A DNA stretch of 64,000 bases from Branchiostoma lanceolatum. Taxonomy: Eukaryota; Chordata; Leptocardii; Amphioxiformes; Branchiostomatidae. The notes beneath the pieces are model-generated. The model did not search any database. It was given only the letters and a program-made list of their open reading frames with translations, and was not told the origin of the DNA. The stretch covers positions 11,092,910 through 11,156,909 of the forward strand of contig NC_089724.1 in the NCBI RefSeq assembly GCF_035083965.1, read 5' to 3'. A program made the translations under genes and the position numbers. This document shows, piece after piece, positions 12,563-24,986 of this stretch; position 1 is the stretch's first letter; each line of letters begins with the position of its first letter.

Positions 12563-15500
12563 ATGGTGGCGTCAACAGCAGCAGTGAGGAGTGCCTTCCT
12601 GTGGTGCATGTCTGTTGTCTACCTGCTGGCCTTCTCATCGCTCTACGTGCAGATTCCAGGTGTGTTGATGATGATGTTCTATAGTCACGTGTGTTACTTT
12701 ACAGTAATCGCACTTAGGCTAATATTCCACTCGTCTACCAGACGACTGTGAATATATCAAGATACATTTGTACCTGGTTTATTGATATTTAAGGCTGAGG
12801 CTATTGACAGAATCTTCATAAATGAAAGGATGTTTATGACATCGCTATTGACTAGGATGTTCATGATAAAATTTGCTTATGCTAGATTTTAAGTATATAT
12901 TCAATGCTTTAACTTAAAGACATTTGTTCACAAGTTGAAAATATTTGGAATATGCCATCATTGTTTTCCTCTTATTTCAGGCTTATATGGCAGTACAGGG
13001 ATTCTACCAGCTAACAGACTACTGAAACTGGGTATGCAAGTGTTAAAATTGACAGTTTCGTCATATTTTCTTCACTTTTGACTTCATCTTGAACAGTTCT
13101 ACTCTCCATTATAATTAAGAAATGGAGTGCTGCCACATTACCCATAAAGCATATTGGAACTGTTTATATTATTCAATATATTACATATCAATAGATCTTA
13201 CAATATTTGTTTTAAAAAGATAACATTTTTGACATGACATATTGTGCACGTGGGTAATGTCATGACATTGTGTTCCACACGCCCAGACGGTAAGACTCCC
13301 CACGATCGCTTCACGGAGCGCCCCACCCTGCTGTGGCTCACGCCGGCCCTCGGACTCACCACGGAACACGGCATGGACCTGCTGTGTCTGGCCGGCATGA
13401 TGATCGCTCTGGTTGCCATGGTAACTGAGGTCATGCGAGATGTTCCTGCCTTCCTAATGCTGTGGATTCTGTACTTTTCACTATATCAGGTAGGGGAAGG
13501 CAAGAATACAAGTCATGTATTTAAACTAAAGAGCTAAAGTTACAGCTAGATATAACAATTTCAGTTTCTTCTGCTACTTTTCCTGACAGTTAATTCATTT
13601 CTGCAGTTACAATCTGATGATTTTATTTATCTTGTACCAACATGTTTCATGGCACTTTATCAGAAACCTTTATAGTCAATGGAAGTCAAAGCCTGGCCTG
13701 TCTTTAATGTTCTGTTTGTAAAGCAAATATATTGTCTGTAGCTTACATGTAGTACTCTACACTCCTTAGCTAAAATGATATGCTTTCAGCTAGGTACATG
13801 AAACATTTTTAAAAGATCGATGCATGAACATTTCTTGCTGACCCCTGCAGGTTGGGCAGACATTCCTGTGGTTCCAGTGGGACATCCTGCTGTTAGAGGC
13901 AGGGTTTCTCGCTGTGCTGGCTGCACCACTCAACCCCATGAAGTGGCTGCCCCCCTCCCCCCTGCCTCACGACAACGTGGCGCTGTGGCTGGTGCGCTGG
14001 CTGCTCTTCAGGCTCATGTTCGCATCGGGAATCGTGAAACTCACCAGCATGTGTCCCACCTGGTGGGGGCTTACAGGTAAGGACAGGTGTGTCTCAGGTG
14101 TGTTCATCTCTCCAGTGTGTATGTCAAACTCATCAGCATTTGCATTTCAGGTGGTGGCGATATAAAGGCCATGTGTTGTATGAGCTAGGATTGGTACAGT
14201 CCTGACAAATGTTTCCCTTGTGACAGTACCTCGATCTAATAATATAAACACTCGGTCCCCAGCGCTGAACTACCACTATGAGACGCAGTGCATCCCCACC
14301 CCGCTGGCCTGGTTTGCCCACCAGCTGCCAGAGTGGTTCCAGAAGCTGTCGGTCGTAGCGACCTACGTTATCGAGATCCCCATCCCGCTGCTGTTCTTTG
14401 CACCGGTCCGGTCTCTCCGCATTTTCTCCTTCTATGCCCAGGTAAGGGAATTACTGATTGATGTCCATTACTGGCTTTGATGATTAGCTTGATGATAATT
14501 ATCTTTACATGCAATTGACTAGTTACATTCCTTTCATAGATCAATGGAGTCATAGAAATGCCTTTAGCTAGTTTCCAATTGAGTATAGATTCCAATCCCA
14601 ACTTCAGCAGGGATGTTGCAAGTACATGAATCTCTTATAAAAGTTATATCATACAGTTAATCTTATTTCTCCCACCCTTGGTACTAGCACTTTGTGAAAA
14701 AAAACTCAATAATATCCCTTTATGATCAAAATTACCATTTTTATTTGTCATGGTGTGGACATGACAGTCTTGATGATAATAAGTGCTTTAATTTGTCATT
14801 GCAGGTTTTGCTCCAGGTCCTGATCATCCTGTCGGGGAACTACAACTTCTTCAACCTGCTGACCTTGACCTTGTGTCTGCCCCTGCTGGACGACAAACAC
14901 CTGACCTACCTGTTCCCATGGTTACGGGCGAACCACAACCATGGTGGGAAAATATTACTACAACAAAAACAGAAGAGAAAAATATCTTTATGCTTGAATT
15001 GTTGGTACAATCATTCATTGTTGGAAGTCAAGTTGCCAGTGCTATGCAAGAACGCTATATTTTGTAAATACACATGTAAATCAAAAGATTATGATTTGTT
15101 CAACTTGGCAGTCTTTCACATTCTTTTGTCTTTGAACAGACTTGAGTTTATGTAAATTGGTCATCAGTGATCACTCATCATGATTTTAAAAGCGCAGCCT
15201 AGCATCTCACCAGCGTTATGGGGTTTGTCTGAGAATACTCTACCTTAGATAACCATTTCTTTCCTGATTCCAGAAAAGACCATGTCTGTGGGTACAGAGA
15301 GGACCCCCTGGCAGAGGGGCAGGACTGTTCTGACCCGTGTTACAGAGATACTGGTGTACACGGGGCTGTTCTACTGGACATGTGTGCTCTTCAAACTCAG
15401 ACTGACTGGCTTCACTGTACAGTCAAAAGTTGGTAAGACCTTTTAAACTTGTAAGAAAATGCACATTAGGCAGGTTAAGTTATAAGTGAGTTTATCTGTC

Positions 15501-18500
15501 ATCTTTCCATGGAAATTCATTCTAGATTGCTGTATACTGGTAAACTAGAGACATGCCATCTAACACAGCATTCAGAATCGTATCGCTAATATTAGTATTT
15601 GTACTTGTGTCCATGTCTGTCTAGGTTTCACATCGGACCAATTCCACAGTACCCTGACCAGGGTCATGCCTGTCACTATTTGGATTGGAGTTGGATCATT
15701 GTCTTATCACATTGGATCAGCCTTGATGAGGTTAGTGTTTGTTCTTTGTTGATTAGGGAAATTTACCACCCTTCACCTTAATGTCAACTTTACTTTTCCA
15801 AGAATATTACCAGAAATAAAGTCAGAACATCCAAGTCTAATAGTAATAGACCAATCTTGCCAATCAGTTTGACCAATGAGAGAATGGCAATTAGTGGTTC
15901 GACCAATGAGAGAGTGGTTGCATGTCCATCAAAATTTTGCATTTTTAGTTGTTGTTTTTTGTATTACTATGTTTTGACGTACGTGGGCAGGGCTATTGGA
16001 TCGTTCTATTGCCTTAAATTTTGTACTTCTCAGACCTATGAAATACAGAAGTTACTTGACAGTCGTTATTTACAAACTATCCAAATAAGTATCCAGAATA
16101 TTCCTTTGACAGTTTTTTTTCTTCATTTGTTCTAATTAAGGTCCTTTGCCAGTGAAGACAGTATAAGAAGAAAAGTGCTCACCTGTATCAGGTGCCTTCT
16201 GTTCTCAGCTGCAGCTGTGTTCATGTTCACTATCAGTCTGGTGAGTAACAACACTGATGGACCTACCATAAACCAGCTATAAAATGAGATTTGTCCATTT
16301 GTTCTGCATATATTGGTGAGAATATTCTGTTTCAAACTGCTGCAATAATTCAAAGCATCTGTTGTTTTATATTTACGTAATGAAGCACTTATTTCTCTCA
16401 CAAAATCTAAGGTTGCCATGCACATATTTGCACACATAATTTTGTTTCTGCAAAATTTGCAGTGACAATGAAGACAGGAATGTCAGAGCCTGTCATAACA
16501 TTCAACCTTATTTCCATGCCATTGCTCTTGACAATCTTGATTCATTTTTTTAAATTTGCATACTGTAGTAGATTTACAGATTATAACACTTTCTTGTTCG
16601 GTGATTATGATTTTGATTGTGATCCTATGAATAGCTGTCAGCCTGAAATGAAATGGCTCTAGCCAGAAAGAATGATAAATGTGCTGACTGGTCAGAAAAC
16701 CTTTATGTTTAAAATCCATCCTTGCACCATTTAAGGTTCCCCACACAGTGATAGACTGGCAGTCCAACAACAACCTGTGGCCTATAGTCAAGCAGTGGAA
16801 CCAGAGAGTGGACAAGTTCCAAGTGGTCAACTCTTATGGGCTTTTCAGACGGTGAGATGAGATCACTACAAAATGTATAACAGTGCATACCTGTAGTTCT
16901 ATGATGTTTTATCGATTATATGATTATTCTTTAGAAACTTTACAATGCTAACTTGTTAGTTATCACAATTAACAACTGTTTGATATAGACCTTTTGTATT
17001 TTTGCTAAGTATATCTGGGAACAACTGATTAATTTTTTTTTTACTTTAAAGCCTGTATTGACATTGTTATATTAGCTCATGAGCCTGTTGTTTGCCCTAC
17101 AGAATGACAGGGGTGGGAGGGCGACCTGAGGTTATTGTGGAAGGCAGTAACTCCTTACAGCTGGGGTGGAAGGTGAGACAGGGACACATCACTTCTGTAC
17201 AGTATTATTGTGATGTTAGCTTATTATCCTTATTAACAGGAAAGAAGCTTCTCAGTCAGTAGCTTTTCTTGTATGTAGATTGTTAAGGAATGCAACTGAC
17301 TTTCAAGAAAAGGAAAGATGTGTTGTCTTTCTATAATGAAGAATTTCTTGTAAATATTCCTGTGTGATAGATTAATCTGAATACTATGTTTCCATTTTCC
17401 CCAGGAATATGACTTTTTATACAAGCCTGGAAATGTGAAGGTGGCCCCACCTGTTGTGGGTAAGGTGATCTTTAAATTGTAAAAGAAATAGATGGAAGAC
17501 ATGAAGGATTTGTAATGCAGCTCACTTACATAATCCTAAATCATTCATGCAGTAGCTACATTGTGATAGTATTTTTTGGCCAACTTTCCCCCACTGCATT
17601 GTCCTTTACCTTCATGAATTTGCAAAATCGTTTTATGTTAGCATCCAGTAGGCTTAAGCTGACCTATGGTGGTATGCAGTAAAATAGCTGACAGTCCACA
17701 TTTCAATGTACGAGTCCTCTGTACCTGTACAAACTGTATGTCTGTGTTGACCTCAGCCCCCCACCAGCCCAGACTGGACTGGCAGCTGTGGTTCGCCGCC
17801 CTGGGCAGCTACGGACACAACCCCTGGTTTGTCAACATGGTCTACAGGCTGCTGCACGGAGACAAGCGTGTTCTCGCACTCATGGACTCCGACCCCTTCA
17901 ACGGAAAACCTCCCAAGTACATCCGGGCTACCCTGTACCATTATCACTTTACTGATTGGGGCAAAAATAGGTAATGGTTTTCCTTTTGAAGAGGTATTGA
18001 TTTATTTGTTATGTGAAATGAAGCAATTCACAATATAAGCAGTAAAAAGCCCTTAGTAACTGTTGTTAATAGACAAGTATTAACCAAAGTGTCTTCCGAC
18101 ATAAGTTATGCCGCCATCTTGGACGAGACCATCAATCCAAATTAAGTCCTTATTACAAAATTGGAGAAAATCAGGATGTCCCCTCCCAACATGAGCTACT
18201 GTTGTGCCACAGCAGATTTGTGCTCGTGCTTGTAAAAGTGTACAAAGCTCAGTTGTATCAGAGTCAGATCTACAGATGAAGAAAATCCATTTCAACCTTT
18301 TTTTCTCCAGTTCTGCATGGTGGAGGCGAGAGCGGCAGTCCGAGTACCTCCCTCCAGTACAGAAGGACGATCCTTCGCTGCTGAAGTTTCTTACACACCA
18401 CAACCTTCTGATGGTCAGTAAACTCCAGGCTATTGATCAGAAATTCATTCCATTTCCTCATTATTTATTATATTGATTCACAGGATATCAAGTTAAGTGC

Positions 18501-18782
18501 AGCATGCAGTCTTCCGTTGCAGGATTTACAAAACACATGATGTTATCTTTGTCAATTAGTTTATCATACATGTGTACAATAATATACTGGTTTATGTAAT
18601 TCATATTCCAGGAAGGAATTGGAAAAGCCTCTTTGAAAAAGCCCAGGGGCATGCTGGGCTGGATGCTGGAGTGGTTGCGAGGCATGCTGGGAAGCCTGTC
18701 AGGGGTCATGTTACAGGTGACCCTGGTGGTGACAGGGCTGGTGGTCAGCTGGGTGCAGCCCCTCATGGCCAAGGTCGTGTAA
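12563..18782 (+). CDS. LMF2: Lipase maturation factor 2 (ER multi-pass membrane protein)
   Basis: Fifteen exons join in phase to 662 residues: 12563-12659, 12981-13031, 13287-13489, 13851-14076, 14263-14441, 14805-14943, 15274-15432, 15625-15730, 16141-16240, 16736-16851, 17103-17172, 17405-17459, 17757-17970, 18311-18413, 18612-18782 (TAA). Recognisable family segments run in order: an N-terminal helix followed by [16 protein letters not shown], then [80 protein letters not shown], and [22 protein letters not shown] proteins help fold and assemble lipases in the endoplasmic reticulum. LMF1 is the well-studied member; LMF2 function is less clear. The GLYG...LPA start and overall order fit LMF2 better than LMF1. 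The length is near the family norm of roughly 570-710. The start ATG (GACGATGG context) opens straight into the first helix. The last exon ends in a hydrophobic segment. Confidence 0.93.
15845..16010. mobile_element. Short inverted-repeat element (MITE-like), copy 2, in an LMF2 intron
   Basis: It begins AATAGACCAATC and ends GGATCGTTCTATT. The interior repeats GACCAATGAGAGAATGGCAA and GACCAATGAGAGAGTGG, matching copy 1 at 3892-4069. It lies between the exons ending 15730 and starting 16141 and does not touch splice sites. Confidence 0.6.
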
Positions 18783-19982
18783 TGAGGCTGAGAGATTCAA
18801 ACTTTTCAGCTTAGGGTAGTCTTATGCTTGACAAAATGTCCTTTACATCTGTTGAGAACCATCATGTATTGATATAGCTGTCATTGTTGCAATATTCCAG
18901 CTATACTTTACATAACTGCTAATCTCCCAATCAAACTGTTTTTAAAGTTATAGCTTAAGTGTGGATTTGCACAATGCTGTTATAGAAATCAGGAGTTAAC
19001 GGTGTATATGTATTTAGTTAAATTCCTTTTCTAAATATATAATATGAGCTCCAGTAAGAGGTATGCCTAGAAGAATCATGGATCATACAACACAGTGATA
19101 ATGTATCAAATTTTATTTCTGAATCAACAGAATTTACTTAGCAGCAGTGTTGACCAAATATCTAGACCAAAGTAGACCAAGCTACTTACTATACAAAATA
19201 ATAGCTCTTAGTTAACTTTATTCAAAATTCTTCTGTACAAAAATAATCTGTTTGAGTTCTTGTATTTACAATATGAAATAAAACTGTACAATGTACAACA
19301 TCAGATCATCACTAATTGACCTAGTGTTTTCTAAATCTTTGTTGGTCCTCTGAGCATATACAGTAGGCAGCAGGATACAGCACAAGAGCACATATGGCAA
19401 TACTGGCACTGTGGATTTTGTGTGTTTAGCACTGAATGTAGCTGTCACAAAATATCAACTCATGTGACAAATCACAGTGTGAGATTTTGATTTGATTAGG
19501 TCAGCTGACCCATACAACACTTTGAGATAATTACATCATTGCAATGTTACCCCCATGAGGTAATACATGTTACTGAAGTACAAAATGTACATTTGTCATG
19601 ATTTTGTAACCAGAAAAAGTACAAAGCTACGGCATGAGAATTTAGGGAGAGTAAGAAATAATACGGAGGAATACCCACAGGACAAAGCAAGTACTGTAAC
19701 AGCTAAAGCATCATAGTTCATTAAAAATAACAATAATCCTGTCTTTGACGAACTTTACTATTGATGTTACCACCATCATGTGACATATTAGCCAGAAAAA
19801 GGCACTGGTAATGCAACATATGAAACATTTGATCTAGTAGCCTCATATCCTCAGAGGATGTCCTAAGGAAAAGTGGCCTAAGGATAAAACTGATAAGACT
19901 GTTATGAGTTTTCATCAGTGTAATTAATCAACATGTTTAAATTCTGACACCATTTATTGCCCGTAATGAACACAACTCCCCA
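18783..19982. other. Convergent 3' region between LMF2 and the CARD/TIR/LRR gene
   Basis: Non-coding. Candidate poly(A) signals: AATAAA on + at about 19276 for LMF2, and on the minus strand at 19953-19958 (25 nt beyond the LRR gene stop) and about 19107-19112. No other gene seen. Confidence 0.45.
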
Positions 19983-22900
19983 TCACAACTGTGCCTGAGT
20001 AAACAACTGAGTAACTAGTGAAACAATATCAGTGTCATTTGTTCTGATAGTGAGTCTACTGCCATTGTTCTTGTACACACACAAGTGATATTCAACACCC
20101 CAGTTGGAGCTCACATGTACTTCTGATAGGTGCTGCATGTTTGAGAATGTGATGAGCAGTGATTTCTTAATGTGATAGGAGAGGTTTTTTGTATCCATTT
20201 TTAGATATTTCATTTGCCGAAGGTTGAGTAACTTCTCATTCATAGCAGAGACACCTTTATCGCCAATGGCAGATGTAGTCCCATTTAAAGACAAGTCTAG
20301 ATGTTTGAGTTTTTGGATAAAACAGAAGTTGTCAGCCAGTGCTGCAGCACCATCATCTCCAATGTTATTACCACAGAAACTGAACCACTCCAGCTGCTGT
20401 AGGTGTGACATGTGAGCAGCCACAGCTCTGGCACCTGTGCATGTGATCTTGTTATAAGACAAGTCTAGATGTTTGACACTTGGTAAGTAACAGAACATCT
20501 CAGCCAATAGTCTCACCCCCTCATCCCCATTGTGAAACCATTTCAGCTCGAGTTCCTCCACATCTGCCTGCTGCACACGGTGTCCTACAGGCAGGACTGC
20601 GGCAAGAGCCTGGAGGTTCTCAGTAATCTTACCTGCACATGTCAGATCTAATGTCATCCTGTGTGCATTCTCCCCTTCATCTATAATCACTGAATACAAG
20701 ACTTTGCCCTGGCAGCTAAGCTCCACTCTGTAAAGCTGAGAGAACAACTGATCAACTAATGAGAAAACACCAGCATCACCAGTCCTGAAGGACAGTTTGT
20801 TGCCCTTGTTGTTGTAGACTCCCAGAAGATGCACATAAGAAGACATCTCAGTGCTGAGATTTACCTCCAAAAGGTGCTCCATGTTGGAGAGTGTGAGAAG
20901 CAGAGATTTTTTCATGTCAACAGAAACACCATTCATAGTGACGTTGAGACACTTCAGCTTTTTAAGTTGGGCCAACTTTTCATTCAGAGCTGTGACACCA
21001 TCCTCCCCAATGTCATTACCACTCAAATCTAACCACTCCAGCTGCTGAAGGTGAGATATGTGAGCAGCTAAGCCTGTGACACATGTGGATGTGATCTTGT
21101 TATAAGACAAGTCTAAATGTTTGAGACAAGGTAAGTAACAGAACATCTCAGCCAATAGTCTTACCCCCTCATCCCCATTGTGAAACCATTTCAGATCGAG
21201 TTCCTCCACATCTACCTGCTGCACACGGTGTCCTACAGGCAGGACTGCGGCAAGAGCCTGGAGGTTCTCAGTAATCTTACCTGCACATGTCAGATCTAAT
21301 GTCATCCTGTGTGCATTCTCCCCTTCATCTATAATCACTGAATACAAGACTTTGCCCTGGCAGCTAAGCTCCACTCTGTAAAGCTGAGAGAACACATCAA
21401 TTAATGAGACAACACCAGCATCACCAGTCCTGAAGGACAGTTTGTTGCCCTTGTTGTTGTAGACTCCCAGAAGATGCACATAAGAAGACATCTCAGTGCT
21501 GAGATTTACCTCCAAAAGGTGCTCCATGTTGGAGAGTGTGAGAAGCAGAGATTTTTTCATGTCAACAGAAACACCATTCATAGTGACGTTGAGACACTTC
21601 AGCTTTTTAAGTTGGGCCAACTTTTCATTCAGAGCTGTGACACCATCCTCCCCAATGTCATTACCACTCAAATCTAACCACTCCAGCTGCTGAAGGTGAG
21701 ATATGTGAGCAGCTAAGCCTGTGACACATGTGGATGTGATCTTGTTATAAGACAAGTCTAAATGTTTGAGACAAGGTAAGTAACAGAACATCTCAGCCAA
21801 TAGTCTTACCCCCTCATCCCCATTGTGAAACCATTTCAGATCGAGTTCCTCCACATCTACCTGCTGCACACGGTGTCCTACAGGCAGGACTGCGGCAAGA
21901 GCCTGTAGGTTCTCAGTAATCTTACCTGCACATGTCAGATCTAATGTCATCCTGTGTGCATTCTCCCCTTCATCTATAATCACTGAATACAAGACTTTGC
22001 CCTGGCAGCTAAGCTCCACTCTGTAAAGCTGAGAGAACACATCAATTAATGAGACAACACCAGCATCACCAGTCCTGAAGGACAGTTTGTTGCCCTTGTT
22101 GTTGTAGACTCCCAGAAGATGCACATAAGAAGACATCTCAGTGCTGAGATTTACCTCCAAAAGGTGCTCCATGTTGGAGAGTGTGAGAAGCAGAGATTTT
22201 TTCATGTCAACAGAAACACCATTCATAGTGACGTTGAGACACTTCAGCTTTTTAAGTTGGGCCAACTTTTCATTCAGAGCTGTGACACCATCCTCCCCAA
22301 TGTCATTACCACTCAAATCTAACCACTCCAGCTGCTGAAGGTGAGATATGTGAGCAGCTAAGCCTGTGACACATGTGGATGTGATCTTGTTATAAGACAA
22401 GTCTAAATGTTTGAGACAAGGTAAGTAACAGAACATCTCAGCCAATAGTCTTACCCCCTCATCCCCATTGTGAAACCATTTCAGATCGAGTTCCTCCACA
22501 TCTACCTGCTGCACACGGTGTCCTACAGGCAGGACTGCGGCAAGAGCCTGTAGGTTCTCAGTAATCTTACCTGCACATGTCAGATCTAATGTCATCCTGT
22601 GTGCATTCTCCCCTTCATCTATAATCACTGAATACAAGACTTTGCCCTGGCAGCTAAGCTCCACTCTGTAAAGCTGAGAGAACACATCAATTAATGAGAC
22701 AACACCAGCATCACCAGTCCTGAAGGACAGTTTGTTGCCCTTGTTGTTGTAGACTCCCAGAAGATGCACATAAGAAGACATCTCAGTGCTGAGATTTACC
22801 TCCAAAAGGTGCTCCATGTTGGAGAGTGTGAGAAGCAGAGATTTTTTCATGTCAACAGAAACACCATTCATAGTGACGTTGAGACACTTCAGCTTTTTAA

Positions 22901-24986
22901 GTTGGGCCAACTTTTCATTCAGAGCTGTGACACCATCCTCCCCAATGTCATTACCACTCAAATCTAACCACTCCAGCTGCTGAAGGTGTGGCATGTGAGC
23001 AGCTAAGCCTGTGGCACCTGTGGGTGTGATCAAGTTATTAGACAAGTCTAGATGTTTGAGCGTCGGAAAGTAACAGAGCATCTCAGCCAGAAGTCTCACC
23101 CCCTCATCCCCGATGTCAGACCTTCCCAGCTTGAGTTCCTCCACATCTGCCTGCTGCACACGGTGTCCTACAGGCAGGACTGCAGCAAGAGCATTCAATT
23201 TGATGTTCTCAGTAATATTACCAGCAGATGTCAGATCCAATGTCATTCTGTGTCTATTCTCCCCCTCATCTGTTTGTACTGAATACAACATCTTGCCCTG
23301 CCGGCTTAGCTCCACCCTGTACACTTTAGGGGAAAGCTGATTTACTTGTGCAACAATGTCAGAGTCACTAGTCTTGACAATGAGCCTGCTACCCCTGCTG
23401 TTGCTAATACCTAGTAGGAATCTGTAGGGAGATATTAGGGACCCAAGAATTAATTGTGGTATGTTGTCCATATCAGTAATGGCCTCACACAAATTTTGCA
23501 GCTCATCCTTTCCAACCTTGTTTTTTCTTAGATCTACAACTTCTATAGCTTTCAGGCTTGACAGGTAATGTGCACAAAGGTTTGTTCCCTCACTAGTCAT
23601 ACCTGTATGCGACAGATTTAGATGTCCTAACTTTTTAAGACATTTGAAATGCTCACCAAGCGTAACAAAAGAATCGTTGGAAATTCTACATTTAGACCAC
23701 AAGTTGTTCTATATCTGGGATGAAAGAGAAGAAGTCACATATTTTTGACATGCCAGAGGTAGATGAAGTGGTCTTTTGAAGACTCAAATGCTTCAATGCA
23801 GGTAAAAACTGTAGCAGTGAGAGGATGTTACTAAGGTCAGAGTCTGCAAGTGCAAGATTGTTCAGGTAAAGCTTATCAATGCCACACGGTGTCTGGGAAA
23901 CCAGATCTGAGCTGCCATCTAACAATGATTTGTAGTGTGGGTACAAGTAGACAGACCTATGTCTGGTCTGAATAAGGGACAACAAAGGCTTTACCTCTGC
24001 TTTGTTCTTTTTGGACTTAAACAGGAACTTGTACATCTCAGCTTCATTGGAAATTTCACATCTCAAAGAAAATGTTTCCTTCAGATGTGCCAGTGCCAGC
24101 TTTCCCAGGTAACTCATGATTGGCCATGATGTTAGATCGATTACATTACCTGGAAAAATTTGTGATGTGTGACTTTCAAATCTATCGACCTGCCCTGTCT
24201 CTGCCATACATATGGCAACTTTCTGGATGACATAGAAATCTGTGGTATCCATAGAAAACAATATTCTTGACAACTGATAGGAGAACAGGTCTAGATGGTC
24301 CTTTTGTGCCATACGGCCTGCAACAAAGTATGCCATAGTGTCCAGTTTTGAGGAAATATCAAAACATTGTCTCAAAAAATCATTCGCTCTATCAGTCTCA
24401 CCCACTTCGTGAATTGTCCTCGCCACCCATATAGCCATCATGTACTGCCGTATGCACTCATGCCTAAAACTGTAGTATGGAGCAAGAGAAGAGGACCCTG
24501 AGTCAGAGGTTGGCTCTAGCCAGGCCTGCACATACTTAAACTGATCACCAGTAAAGCAAGACTGAAGACTGTCGTGTGACAGCAACTTACATACACCTCC
24601 AGCATGTTGTTTGAAGAGCAATTTCCCAAACTGATATTGTATGTCTTGCTCCATGCTGTTGTAGCCTTCTCTATCCAGATTTCCTTTGATACAGTGTTGA
24701 TGGCCAAGTTTTGTGACAACATAAGACACAAACTGTGTAAGCCTAACTGGAAGAGAACCCTTATCATTCCAGTGATAACACAAATGTTCATGGTAGAACT
24801 CATCTTTGATGAGGTGCATCACCAACATATTGAAGCGGAACTGCTCCTCCAGTGAAGCTCTTCTGTCAGGCACAACGTGGGTCTTCATGGCTTCCTGCCA
24901 ATGTTTGATGTCAGCAGGGGTCAACATGAAGGACAGGTCATCAGAGGCCACCTCAGCCTGTACTGTGATGTCACTTGTTGATACAC
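19983..24986 (-). CDS. Exon 10: NACHT-associated winged-helix/HD2 remnant and LRR array
   Basis: It starts GVSTSDITVQAEVASDDLSF. The first 330 or so residues contain a LYYHW-like segment (HEHLCYHWNDKGSLPVRLTQ), LGKLLFKQHAGG-type and YYSFRHECIRQYMMAIWVAR. In NLRs these patterns belong to the end of HD1, the winged helix and HD2, just after the nucleotide-binding domain. No GxxxxGK[ST] P-loop and no Walker B precede it. LRRs of the SLKHLDLSxNxIT type follow to the TGA at 19983. Near 23692-23703 the frame shifts by one base: IEQLVV then stop in one frame, SKCRISNDSF continuing in the next. Confidence 0.7.

Noticed and set aside
20829-22983. Identical small plus-strand frames (65 and 67 codons) every 645 bp
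   Set aside because: They are the opposite strand of the LRR tandem repeats, not separate genes.
20750-22985. Regular repeats as a CRISPR array
   Set aside because: Units are 645 bp, coding, contiguous without spacers, and the window is eukaryotic.
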